64,000 nucleotides of DNA, taken from Glandiceps talaboti (taxonomy: Eukaryota; Hemichordata; Enteropneusta; Spengelidae). Positions within the stretch are counted from its first letter, which is position 1; each line of letters starts with the position of its first letter. The notes below the pieces were generated by a model. That model was given only the letters and a program-made list of their open reading frames with translations, was not told the DNA's origin and searched no databases. Positions 13,501-27,382 of this stretch are shown piece by piece. Both the position numbers and the translations under genes were made by a program. The DNA is taken from contig NC_135566.1 of the NCBI RefSeq assembly GCF_964340395.1, positions 22,540,635 through 22,604,634 on the forward strand, written 5' to 3'.

Positions 13501-15349
13501 AGCATGTCTGAGTTATGGCTTTAGACAGGGAAAATTCGCAAACAAAATGGCTGCTAGGCGGCCATATTGGATCGTATCATAAAACAAATTGATGTGCATA
13601 TGTATGCCATAGCATGTTGCCCCTGTACCAAGTTTGAAAAAAATCGGTACAGGCATCTCCAAGAAACGGCTGCGGACGGACGGACGGACGGACGGACGGA
13701 CGGAACCCGTTCCGGACTTCTTCCGCGGGGACTAAAAATGGGTCAACCCATCACTAATTGCAACAGAATTTATTTTTTCACCACATGTCTCAGAAATGTC
13801 TACATAATAACATATCAAAAGTCCTCCAAAATCCAAGTGGTGGAACAATGCCTAATTTGCATAAATCAAATATGGCCGCCACTATTTTGTAGTTCATTAT
13901 GATTGACCCTATTAACCATTACTTGCAGTCTATTTCAGAGTTTAAATATGTTTTAAATAACTTATATTGCATAGTAGATTACGTTGAATTGTAAGTTGAA
14001 ATTAAGGAATTTTATCAAAAAAGATTAAATTTTTTGTTCAAATATTACAAATATTTGAACTGTTAAACCTGCAATTCATAATGTTTGACTAAAATCTCTT
14101 CCCCTTGTTAGGTTAATGAAAGAAGTTAAAAAAAATTCATATCTTGCTATCGAATAAGCAACCTATGTGACTGTATACAGCATAACTGTATTGTCAGGGT
14201 AATCCAATGTCATGATGCTGTGTATAATGTTTGTATAATTAATTTTAACTTTGAAACATCATGATACCATAACAGCTCACAGTAAATACATACATAATTG
14301 TAGGTCATATTCTTGAACCTGCTATCCATTAAGTACAATTTAGATATGCATCACAATCGTTATCGCCACAATGAAATTGACTAATGAAGCAATATCTTAT
14401 TACTGCATACTTCAATTTCAATATAATTTAGTACATACGTTAAACATAACAAAGTGCATATGTCCTTTGAAATTTGTTGATGAAGTTAAGTTGTAATGGA
14501 AAATTTTCATAATTTCATTTACTTGATACATTCATCAACCATAAAAAATCATACGTTTTGATGTAGATGCTTGCGTAGTTTTTAATTTTGATGTCTAATT
14601 TCCATAAGTAATCGTTTGAATGATTGGGCAATATCTTTAGATTTAAAATTTAAATTTCACTGACAGATAATTTAGTACATATTTATGCTAAAGACATGCA
14701 TCTGTCATTTAAAGCTTGATGGTGTAACTTATAAGCTAAATGGTTAATTTGTATAATTAATGATTTTATTATAATTAGACAATATGTTAACTATATAAGC
14801 TTCAAACTTCACAGTTTCATATATAATAATTAATTTTTCCAATTAAGTGGTATGTACATCATGTATAATAGTTATAGTTCAGAGGTTTGCATTCCAACAA
14901 AGTGTGTAGGCCCAAAAACCTACGGTTTTGCCCTTAATTTTGCCATTATTCAGTTTAAATCTGGTTTGAATATTTATTCACTTACAGGGGTCAAAATTAA
15001 CTTTTTCAGTTGGTAGTCACTTTGACTACCACTTTTTAAAACTGGTAGTCAACAGGGAAGATTTGGTAGTCATTCTTTTTTTCAGCATTTAATAATTTAT
15101 GCATAAACAAAACATTAAGTAATAAACGTTCTAATAACACTTGAGTTTTCTTCATGCAATTAGTGACATTCATATTATGCAAACCTTTGACCTGTCCTCA
15201 AAACACTAGGTGAGTATCATAGAAATGATTATTGTGTGTACCAAACTCTTATTTTGCAATGTCCACTTGGAAACCTCAAATTGACACACATTTAGGTATA
15301 ACACACACATAAAATAAATATACTCCTATTTTTTAAATTCATTCACAGT

Positions 15350-15430
<81 letters not shown>

Positions 15431-18400
15431 ACTGGGCGATTAGTCAGGGCACAAAGGCTAAAATTTTGGAAAAAAATTGCCCGGCTTGAAGTACAAATTT
15501 TGGCAGTATATTTGGTTAGAGTAACATCTCGGCATTCAGAAAACTGATGTTGCCCCTCTGGATTCTCTTGCGCAAACTCACAGTAGACAGTTTCCATGGT
15601 AACATTGACATTATTTTGAAGGATGCTAAAACATTAAAAACATCATATCTTGCGACCCAGAAGTTTTATAATCATGATTAAAGTATGTTTATATATATAC
15701 CGGTATTAGGGGACAGGGAATTCAATGATTACATGAACTTTTCAATTCAAGCTCAGGGTCATAGTCAAAATTCAAGGTCAACTTAATTTGTTGCACTTTT
15801 ATCGAAACAATCATAGAAACGTTTCTGTATACTTCCATTAGATATGACTGGTAAAGCTGTAAGTTGGTCAGAAAATGGCCAAAACATACAATCTTACAGA
15901 AAAATGCGAAAAAAGTATATATGAAGTTGTTTTGTAGCAAAACACTGTTACCAAGACAACTACTGTCAATATCCCAATTATACCAACATGTTAATATACT
16001 AACCTGAAAGTGCTATTGATATGATGCAAGTGTTTGTATATCTATAGGGTTTTGGGGACAAGCAATTCACTGATTACATGATTCTTTTGATCTAAGGTCA
16101 AGGTCACTGTCAATATTCAAGGTCATCTTAATTTTTTGTAATTATTAAAATACCGTCAGAATTTTTCCTATAACTAACATCAGACATAATCTTTACAGAT
16201 GAAAATCGCTCAGAAAATAGCAAATTATATAGTCTTTCGGGATAATCCAACAAAGGCATATACTAAGCTGCTTTTATTACAGACTTCTGTTACCAAGACA
16301 ACTGGTATCAAGATCACCACTGAATATCGCAGCATACCGAAGTGCTCCGGATATGATGCAAGTGTCAAGTGTCTACATATAGGTTTTAGGGGACGGGCAA
16401 CACACTTATCACATGATCTTTTTGATCCAAGGTCAAGGTCATAGTCTAAATACAAGGTCACCTTAATTTTTCACTTTTATCGAAACACCCACATAGCCTT
16501 TTTGCTATAAACTACTGCAGACATCAGATAGCAAATCAGATAGCAAATTATATAGTCTGTCATAAATTTTGTAGCAAAAACATATTTAGGGTCAGCTTAC
16601 TATGGGGTAAGGGAATTGTCTGGAAAGGGGTTCTGAAAAGGAATGACGCCTGTACAACCAAGTACTATAAAGATAGCTACTCATACTTTATTGACACACA
16701 GATCACACAGAAATGAAGGTTTTCCTACATTCCATACATATTGGCTCGAATTTAGATAAAAGGTGGTCACATTGCATTTTGAGTCTTTATATGTATACTG
16801 TTAAAGGAATTTTGACAAATTGAATGCTTCTCCAGCTCTTGCTTCTAGATAGTATTTGTGGTGTCCATCGATTTTAGTCTATTAAAGGATGTTGTTTTCA
16901 TATTTTATTTCTTACTACAGATATTTCAGACGGATTATGCACAAGAAATCATTCATCTTTCTGATTAGTTACATTTTAAAAATTTTTGATGAGGACTTTT
17001 GTGTGGAATGAATACCAACCTTTTGCCAAGTGATTTTATTTTATATTAAAGCTATTTCATTATTGGTAAGACATTGACAATTGGGATATTCATGGTAGAG
17101 ATTAAGTTAAATTGTCAGTATTTTCAAATTCCTGGGTATTCATCTTTCACATCAACTGTCTTGGCAAACAAATACTGAACGCCTCGTAAAGAAAGCACAA
17201 CAGTGTCTTTATTTTCTGAGATGTTTATTAAATTTGAAATGAGTTGTGGTTGTACTTTAGTCATTTTTTACCACACTGTCATAGGGAGTCTGGTTTAACA
17301 ACATCACCTACGATGAGTTGTTACACTTGAGAGAGTCATTCGGACAGAACAGTGAATCATCGGTACAGAATCACCATCCTTACAATCAATCTATCAAATG
17401 ATTCCAGATCCATTTGCAAAGCTACATCCATCATTAAGGATTCAAGTCATCCAGCACATACACATTTTGAACTGTTACCCTCGGGTAGGCGGTACAGGAG
17501 TATCAAAACTAAATCAGAACTTTTTAGAAAGAGCTTTTATCCATCTGCGATTCACATTTTAAACCAGTACTAGGATATTTTACCATTTGTTTTAGTTTCA
17601 TGTTATTTGTCTCTCCATTTGCATCTTTATGTGTCATGTGTATTTCAAATTGTTTGATGTGTTACATTAATTTTACAACAACATCTGATAGGATTCGTGA
17701 TGTACCTTCCTCAGTGGTGATGTGCCAGAATTAAACATTTTCTTACTACTGTATGGACCCCCCTGAAACGCCTGCACTCAGGTTTGACCTTATATGTTAA
17801 ATATCACGTAACCAATATGTAGTCCATCCCTCAAAACCAATTTAAGGACAATTGCATCATATACTCATAGCTTTTTCAGACACCAAGATATACAGCATTA
17901 AACTATTTGTGAATTATTCAAGGTATCAAATCAGTTGATGAGGTAACATTACTTTGTTGCCCTGGTAATTTCATTTGTGTAATTTCAAAGCAATGTCCTA
18001 TATATTTTTTGCCATTATCTTTCTATTATGACCTTTTTGTAGCATATATCATTATCTTTTAATTGTAATTATTGTAATGTTCCGGTGATTTGTTGATAAA
18101 AACTATAAAATTACCATGACATTGAATTTTGGCTATGACCTTGACCTTGGATTAAATAGATTATGTGTTCAGTGAGTTGCCCATCCCCTAAAACCCATGT
18201 ACAGACACTTTGGTCAAATCTATAGGACTTGGGGACCTTAAGATCTTGGTAACAGGATTTTGTAATAAAGCATCTCCAAATAGGCTTTTACTGTATTTTT
18301 CCTGAAAGACTATATCATTTGGTATTTTTATGACTGATTTTCAGCAATAACAACTATGCCTGATGTTTGTTATATAAAACTTTCCACCAGAGGTTTAATA

Positions 18401-21400
18401 AAAATATAGAAAGAATAAGATGACCTTGAATTTTCACTATTACTTTGACCTTTGATCGGAAAGGTCATATGATCAATTGCCCGTCTCCCCAATCATATAT
18501 ACACATACTTTGATTAACATTATAGCACTTTTAGAGCCTGAGATATGACGTTTTTTACATCTGCACACACAGACATTTCACCATGCCTATAGCACTACTG
18601 AATCTCAGTTCAGTTGTGCTAAAAATTTCATGAGCACCAAAAATAATGCTTGTTTTGTATACTTCTTTTCTCCAATATTACTTGTAAATATGATTTAAAA
18701 GAAATTGCAACTACTACAATGTGTCTATGAAAGGGAGGAATTGGCTTGATTTTGATAATAAGCCCTGAAGGTCAATGTCAAAGGTTAAGGTCGCCAAAGA
18801 TAGCTCACATTTGATCATATGGGGGTAGACACTTGAATGGAGTGTCTATGTATTAGAGTTTTTGAGTTATGCAGTAAATATTGATTCTTAGCTGCAAACA
18901 TGGCCCCCATTTGGTCAAATTTGCATATGTCAAAAAAGAAATTGACATGCATATGTTCCACATATCCATCCATATGTCCCTCATGATATGTCACCTTTTG
19001 TGCCACGTTTGAGAGAAATCAGATATTGCATGTCTGAGAAATGAGTTATTATGGACGGATGGACGCACACGGATGGACAAAATCCATTGTAATAGCACCC
19101 ACGTCTGGGGGCTCAAAAGTGCACATATCTGTAAAGCTTACAGAATGATATAACTTTTGATTTCAATGAGCCACTGTTAAGAAATAGTAATTACCCAATG
19201 CAACAAGACAACTTCCAAGTTGTACTCTTTAGAGTTTAGAACTAGAAGTAGTGGATCATCAAAATGATCAAATATTTTACTGTGAATATTTATATGTAAA
19301 ATGTTCTTATTCATTAAAAGTAAGTCCATACTTACAACATCAGTAAAGAGATTTTTCCAGGCTTTTTTCACTTCATGCAATTTTCCATAAATATTTCTAG
19401 CCTGGAATTTTGAGATAAAGATGAAGTTCAGTACTGTACGTCCAACTCACACATCGTACACAAAGCATATTCAAGTCAACTACAACAATATATGCACATG
19501 CTATTAACAAAGTACGTGTACATTATCTGTATGTATGTAACTACGTGTACATTACTTATATATGTATGTATGTATGTATGTACATGCATGCATGCGTGCC
19601 TCTGTGTATGTGTAGTATGTATATATGTACAAATATATGTATGTTCACAGGACATGTGCTCATTAGGATACATTAAGCAGTTTCATTTGAACATATAAAA
19701 TAAACAGTATAGTGCTCCTTGGCCAGAAACACTTGACTGTTTATTGTATATTAGGTATGTAGGACATATAATGTGTATGTATCCTGATATCATTTTTATT
19801 AATTCTAAAGAAGTTGAACAGACTGAACAGGTATCACATTTAGGGATTACCTTTGACTGCCACTTAACATGGAAACATCATATCAAAAATGCGTGTGAAA
19901 GAATCAGCCCCAAAATTGGAATAATTGCCAAACTTAGACACTTTGCCTCAAAGCATGTACTGATTTTATTGTTTAACTCCTTTGTCCTTCCCCATATTTC
20001 ATATTGTCTTGAAGTTTGGAGGAGCACTTATTCCCTTCTACTTTAATTCCTCTTGAAGAAACGTCTTAGAATAATAACCTTTTGCCCTCCACAAACCCAA
20101 AGTCAACCATTCCTCTTAAAGAAACTTGTTAGAGTACTGACCTTTATAAACCCCAAGTCAACTATCATTTAAACAGTTAAATAATCTACTTTTATTACTA
20201 CTTTATACTTTGTTACTTCATTTGTACCTTTTACATGTGCAATATCATTTGTGTATCATAATGTCTTTCTTTTTTTTGTGTATGTGTGACAAATAATTTA
20301 CAAACAAACAAACAATCAAACAAACAAATAAATAAAATAAATATAATCTGTGGTACAGAAACTTGGCTTAAGTCTGAAGTACATGTACACAGTTCTGAAG
20401 TCATTCCCAATGAGGACAGGGCTGATGGCTATGGAGTTTTGATTGCTACCAAGAAAGTACTCATAACTCAAGAAATTCACAAAGATCTAAATACAGAAAA
20501 TAGTACTAAGTCAAGGTCTAAAACTGAATGCCTTTCGTAAGGGCAAAGTTTTGAGATTGTTGCTCCTACAAACAATTGTTGGAATACAACAGAACATATG
20601 CAATAAGTTATTTTTTTCTCATTGATTGCTATTTGCCAATTGCTGTTAGTGATCTCCTGGCCAACCACAACATGTAATGTGAAGCTTTATAGAACGTTGT
20701 AGCATAGCACTTACCGTAGAAAGAGTTTTAAAGGCCCCCAAAAATTTTTTCTGGTCAGCGCTCATTACTTAAGTACCCCCCTTCCCAAGTTAATTTTTTT
20801 TCATGTTTGTCCAGATAATTCAGTCTGCAGATGAAAGGGAAAACACAAAAGTAACCCTCTCTACATTAATTGCCACCAGTGACAACTGCAAAACTAATCA
20901 TGAACTAGCCTATGACATCTGCCCCACATACACACTTGCTGTAAAGTACTAAATAAAAAGAACAGTAACTGCAATGATAAGTAGATTAACATTTGTTGAG
21001 AATGTAAAAAAATAATTGCATCGTCGCACCACTTTAGACAACATTTCCTTACAAGAAACTAATTTTTCCTCTTTAGTGGCCTACCGAAAATATGCCAATA
21101 ACTTATTAAAACTAAAAGGTACATTAGTAATATTATCAGGACATGTGCGCTTTGGTATCGCAAATGTATGTACCAAGTTATAATGAATTTGAAGCGTGCA
21201 TTCTTGAGATATAGCCTAATTACCGAAAACCATTAATTACGTATTATTGCTCATTAATATTCACAGGATTTTTACCAAAACCTAATCAGGTCTTGCCATT
21301 ATCCTACAGAATACATCTTCAAAATTTTGTTTGAATTGAGCCAGCCATTATGGAGAAAACAATGACACAGACAGATACACAGAGACACACACACACACTT

Positions 21401-24400
21401 TCACCCACTAATATATCACTTCCTTTGGAAGAAAAAATAGTGCTAGTCAAGATCTAAACCAAAAATATAGTACTAGTCAATATCTGAATACAGAAAATAG
21501 TACTAGTCAAGATCCAAATACAGAAAATAGTACTAGTCAAGATCTAAATATAAAAAATAGTACGTCAAGATCTAAATATAGAAAATAGTACTAGTCAAGA
21601 TCTAATACAGAAAATAGTACTAGTCAAGATCCAAATACAGAAAATAGTACTAGTCAAGATCGAAATACAGAAAATAGTACTAGTCAAGATCTAAGTATAG
21701 AAAATAGTACTAAGTCAAGATCTGAATATAGAAAATAGTACTAATCAAGATCTAAATATAGAAAATAGTACTAGTCAAGATCTGAATATAGAAAATAGTA
21801 CTAGTCAAGATCTAAATATAGAAAATAGTACTAGTCGAGATCTAAATACAGAAAATAGTACTAAGTCAAGATCTGAATATAGAAAATAGTACTAGTCAAG
21901 ATCTGAATATAGAAAATAGTACTAGTCAAGATCTAAATATAGAAATAGTACTAGTCAAGATCTGAATATAGAAAATAGTACTAGTCAAGATCTAAATATA
22001 GAAAATAGTACTAGTCAAGATCTAAATATAGAAATAGTACTAGTCAAGATCTGAATATAGAAAATAGTACTAGTCAAGATCTAAATACAGAAAATAGTAC
22101 TAAGTCAAGATCTAAATATAGACAAGTCATTGAGAATGACATAGTCCCCGCTATGATTGGATTTTAAGGAATTATCACTACTCTGATCACGCAACAACAC
22201 TTGTGAACCTAACAGACTTTAATAGATATGTTGTGTCTGCTTGTTGGACATGGAACATGCCTACAACAATAAAGGATTGGTCAGGTATGGGGGATCGTAT
22301 CACGACGAAAATGGATATGCACATGTATGCCATAGAACACTGTCCTAATACCAACTTTGAATGTGATCTGTTCAAGCATGTCTGAGTTATGGCTTTGGAC
22401 ATTGAAAAATCGCAAACAAAATGGCTGCCAGGCGGCCATATTGGATCGTATTACAACAACAATGAATATGCACATGTATGTCATAGAACACTGTCCTAAT
22501 GCCAACTTTGAATGAGATCTGTTCAAGCATGTCTGAGTTATGGCTTTAGACAGGGAAAATTCGCAAACAAAATGGTTGCTAGGCGGCCATATTGGATCGT
22601 ATCATAAAACAAATTGACGTGCATATGTATGCCATAGTATGTTGCCCCTGTACCAAGTTTGAAAAAAATCGGTCCAGGCATCTCCAAGAAACGGCTGCGG
22701 ACGGACGGGCGGACGGTCGGACAGACGGAACCCAATCCATAAGTCCCCGTTCCGGACTTTGTCCGCGGGGACTAACAAACAAATCAAACCGTTATCTCAG
22801 ACCTATGGTACAACTATATCTGTCCTTATATGGATCATGATACTTGATACTTGTATCTGACTATTATATATAAATCAAGGTTATGTCTTGTCTACTCCTT
22901 GGACCATTAGTTTATGGAAATACCGGTAGAAGAGTTTATTATATGTCTCATATATTCAAATTCCATGTGTTACTTTAAGTAAGTGATCATGATGTAGCAG
23001 TACTGACTGAAAACGACCCGGAACTGTTTTCTAAATTTACTCAAATCAACCTAGAACTACCATATCTTGATAGATTATACAAAAACAGTGTTGTTTCCAT
23101 CAAAATCAAACTTTATTACTTAAAAAGGTCTGCTAGTGGAATATTGAATTTGAATTCAGCAAATATATCGCAACAATGTAACTTTGCCGTATCAGGTGAC
23201 ATATATTTCACAAGTGATGTCAGGACACAGGTGATCGATAGTTTACATGTGACAACATACACATTTAATAGTTAAACGAATCCGACAATACTTCTTTATG
23301 TATTCAGATCCAGATCTAGATCCCATGGCAAACATTTTATTTAGCATACATCACTATCACCTTTGATATTGGGAATGCTGATATTTTTCACATGTCAGAT
23401 GTGGAATATGATGAACTCTGCACTCCAAAGGTTGACTTGTACTACAATGTACACCATATCTACAGGGCCAATGTGTATGATGTCAACCACACCATGATTG
23501 ACACACAAAACTATTTTTTCCCTCAAAATTATGCAATGGGGTGGACTGCATACCAACACATCTAAATACAGTAACCTGTTGTTTTTATAGTAATAAGTGT
23601 CAAACTAAGAAGGACATTCTGGGCACAAAGTCAAGGCACCAGTCGAGTTCTGCACCTATTTAATGTTATCTAATAGAATGAATCCTTACCTTTGCTAGGA
23701 TATAGATAAGGACAAGACAATATCCTAGAATCCAATGTGAGAGTGTGTCATCCACAAGATATGTAAACCATATAGGTAATGGCACTAACTGTCGATACAA
23801 CTGAGACAATTGCTCAATGAACAGATAGTGCTTCCCCTGGAAATGAAATAAATGTCATTTGTGAGTGTATATACTTTATTAGAAGTGCTTACGAAGAGAA
23901 TGTGACATCTGATTTGCTAATTTGGGCATTTTTAAATGGTAAAAGTCCTGGGCAGAATAATTTTAAAGATGAAATTAGTGAATCACAACGGATACCATCA
24001 TTTACACAATGCAATAATTCATATTTTTTCTTGGGTCAAAAGTTGAAAGCTTACCAGTCAAAGGTCAAAGTAATTGTGACTTGGTGTCATTTTTACCTTC
24101 CGTATGGGGAGGTTACATTATGCTTTTGTCTGTCCGCGTGTCCATGTATGTGTGTCTGTCTGTCTGTCTGTCTGTGGACATGATATCTCAAAAACTGCTG
24201 CATCGATTCTAATGACACTTGATACACGTCTTCCATATGCTAATCACAAGAACTGCCTAGATTTTGGTAAACATCCAATCAGAGGAGGCTGGAAGGGGTG
24301 TAGAGCATGATGGGTAAAAAACAACTGTGATAGCTCATTACACTGTGGGCACCATTGTGTACATTTCGATAGTGTGGCACATTTAAAATGGTGGCTGGTT

Positions 24401-27330
24401 CAGTGCTCACAAACCAAATTTTGGGGTATTTTCAACTCGCCGTAACTCTCACAACAATGTATCATTTTAGATACTATAAATGCAAAAATCTTGATTGATA
24501 TTTCTCCCTCCATGCTACAAGAATCAATTTTGGAATTATTGATAGGAATACTGATTTTTCGGCGATTTTGTGAAGAATACTTGACCCATTTTTGCCCATT
24601 TGTTGTTTTGCCCAAAATTTACAAATTTTGCAAAATAGATGGATTCTTGCATACTTTAAATGGTTATAGTTAGAAAAAGACAAAGTCTGTTGAAGATTTT
24701 CGGTAGAAAATGGGTGATTTGATCTTACTCGAAGGTGACCTCATTTGACAAGTGATGTGACAAGGTAAACAGGTGAGCTTCTCACAACTTGCTCAACTAC
24801 TAAATCACTGTTTACACCCAATTTCACACATGTTTGAGATATTTCCAAGTAACATGTAACTTGTAAATTGGATATTACCCTGCAATTGTGTGTAACAGTG
24901 ACACCAGAATGAAGGCAACTCGCGTAAGCAGGTTGTATATTTCACTGCAGTGTCGTGAGGTCAGCAATTGGTCGTACCACCTCAACTTTATTCACATAGT
25001 CTAGCTGACTAAAACAGTAGATGTTTACATGTAAATACATCTACCTTCCAAAATACAAACATTTGCTCAATACTATGAGGTTATTACCTGATATCACCTC
25101 TTCCTTCGTCTTATCACTGTGATCACGAACAGTGATGCAACAAATGAAGAGGTGATATCGGGTAATAACCGATTTATCATATGCCTATGCCCAGGAGTTC
25201 AAAGGGAAATTACAAACAATAAAAAGAGCACAGTTTGCTCTGCAGTGGCAGTGTGCTTATTGTGTCGTGTGACCTATTATCAGTTGACTTTCACATGCAC
25301 ATAGTTCGCTGACCCTGCTCAACCTGCTCCGACGATCTTCAATTTTCATCAGATTTCGGTATAACTTTCTGTAATTATTTTGAAATACAATATTGGTATT
25401 ACAGTAAAATGCTTTAATATGTTAGTAAAACTAGATGGTCGACTGCGAGTGCAACTACTGTAGTAGTACGATAGTGTGGTATGGGTAGCGTACACACTGT
25501 GTGTCAGTGGATGGCTCTCACACAGTCGTTACAGTCGTGCCCGTGATACCATTGCAAAATGTATGTACCTGTACAGTGTTATGAATTTACAATCATAAAT
25601 AGTATTATTTCGGTATGGATATTTTCATCAAAATTTCCTTGTTTTGAAAATTCCACAGTGTTGTGGCATACGCGATATCCCTAACTTCATGTTGACGATC
25701 AGCCGCCATTTTATTTAAGTTTGTTTATGTTCAGAATTGATGTGTTTTGTCCAATCAGAGGTGTTTTCTGATGACGTTTAATGTGAATATCATTATGTTT
25801 AACATCCCATATTCATGTTAAATGTCACAAGGAGTGATTGATGTGGGCATAGGTATATGATAAAAATAAATACAACTACAACTAGACTTCAGCCTTTGTA
25901 TTATCAAGTTATCTATTGCCATAAATTGTGCGAGTCTCTTAGTTTCGCATTTCTAATCCGGCATGGTTTTGCTCTTGCAAAATGTGCTCAGGCTACATAA
26001 ATTGTGGTAATGTATGATGAGGTATTTTTGGTTAATATAATGTACTGGTATGTATTGCAAAATATTACTATGTACGACCTCACCTAGGGTATTAGTATTT
26101 AAGAAAAATCTTTTACAAACAGGGCCAATGCCATCTGCTACTAAACCAGAGCCAGAGATATAATATATATTAATTCGAGCTGGTATGGCAACATTTGATT
26201 TGTAGATACCGTCATTATATCATTTTAATATTTGAAGGGAAAATATTCACTACATTAATCCGTAATATGACAATCCCAAAATATAAACTAGTATTGAGTG
26301 TGTTCTGAATATATTAATTTAAAAGCTTTATAGACATAAATAGGCCTTGGAGGTCTCAATGTTCTATCATACAAATTTGTAATACACGACATCGCTGTAC
26401 ATTAATTTTGTAAACAAGTTTGTAAGATGAAAGTTAATGTCTTTTCCATGTGGCCACATCAGTCATATAGCTATCCTCAGATGGTAGGAAAGAGGTTTAC
26501 GTTAAATTACATTCACGTCTTTTTCTCACACAAGACAAAATTACAGAAGTCAACACAGAGGTGGTTTTATTTGAGACAAAATGTAACTTGAAGAAAGTGC
26601 ACAGCAAGTCCACTACCGTGCTTCGTAGATCTTTCTGGTCTTGCGAGGAATCTGAAAATAAACAGAAAAATGTCTTCATAATGAGTGAAAAGGACAAAAT
26701 TTTAAATATACAAAAACAAATGCTGATAGTGTTAATGATCACTGCATGGCACAAAAGTGTCAATAAACATGTCCGGCTGGCATGAGTAGGACAGCCCTCA
26801 ACAGTCAAGCAGCTTTGTGTGTAATATATATGCACACACAATGGGCTGCCCTCTTGAAAACATCCAAACTCAACAAAAAGAAGTGACAATTTATACACAT
26901 TATAAAACGGGGTATAGGGTGTATTTCTGCAGAACCATGAAATTCATAAGGATTAATAGAAAAGTAACAAAAGAAAACACAGAAATATAATTTTGTACAT
27001 ATCGAGAACATTGACTTGTTGAGTACCAAAGTTTATGTTTGTTTCAGACATACTATAAAAACTGGAAAAACTGGATACTATGTTGCATTGTACTGGTAAT
27101 GGTCAGTAAAAAAATACTCATCGTCTGAATGAGACTAATAACGCAATGGTAAGAAAATTGTAAAAGCATAAGGTATTCACCTAAAGGTCATCAGCGTATG
27201 CTCTCTTGTGCAATGATCACATGGGTGTCACACGAGACCCTTCCAGCCTCCTCTGCATCCAATGAACATTAATTAGTCATTTGCATAATTCATGGTTTTT
27301 GTTTCCCTAAAACGAGTGTTATGTTATGCT

Positions 27331-27382
<52 letters not shown>

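Noticed and set aside
12886-13505. Overlapping minus-strand frames of 96-113 residues
   Set aside because: They repeat the core of the TAGTCCCCGC element (about 148 bp) and drift between registers.
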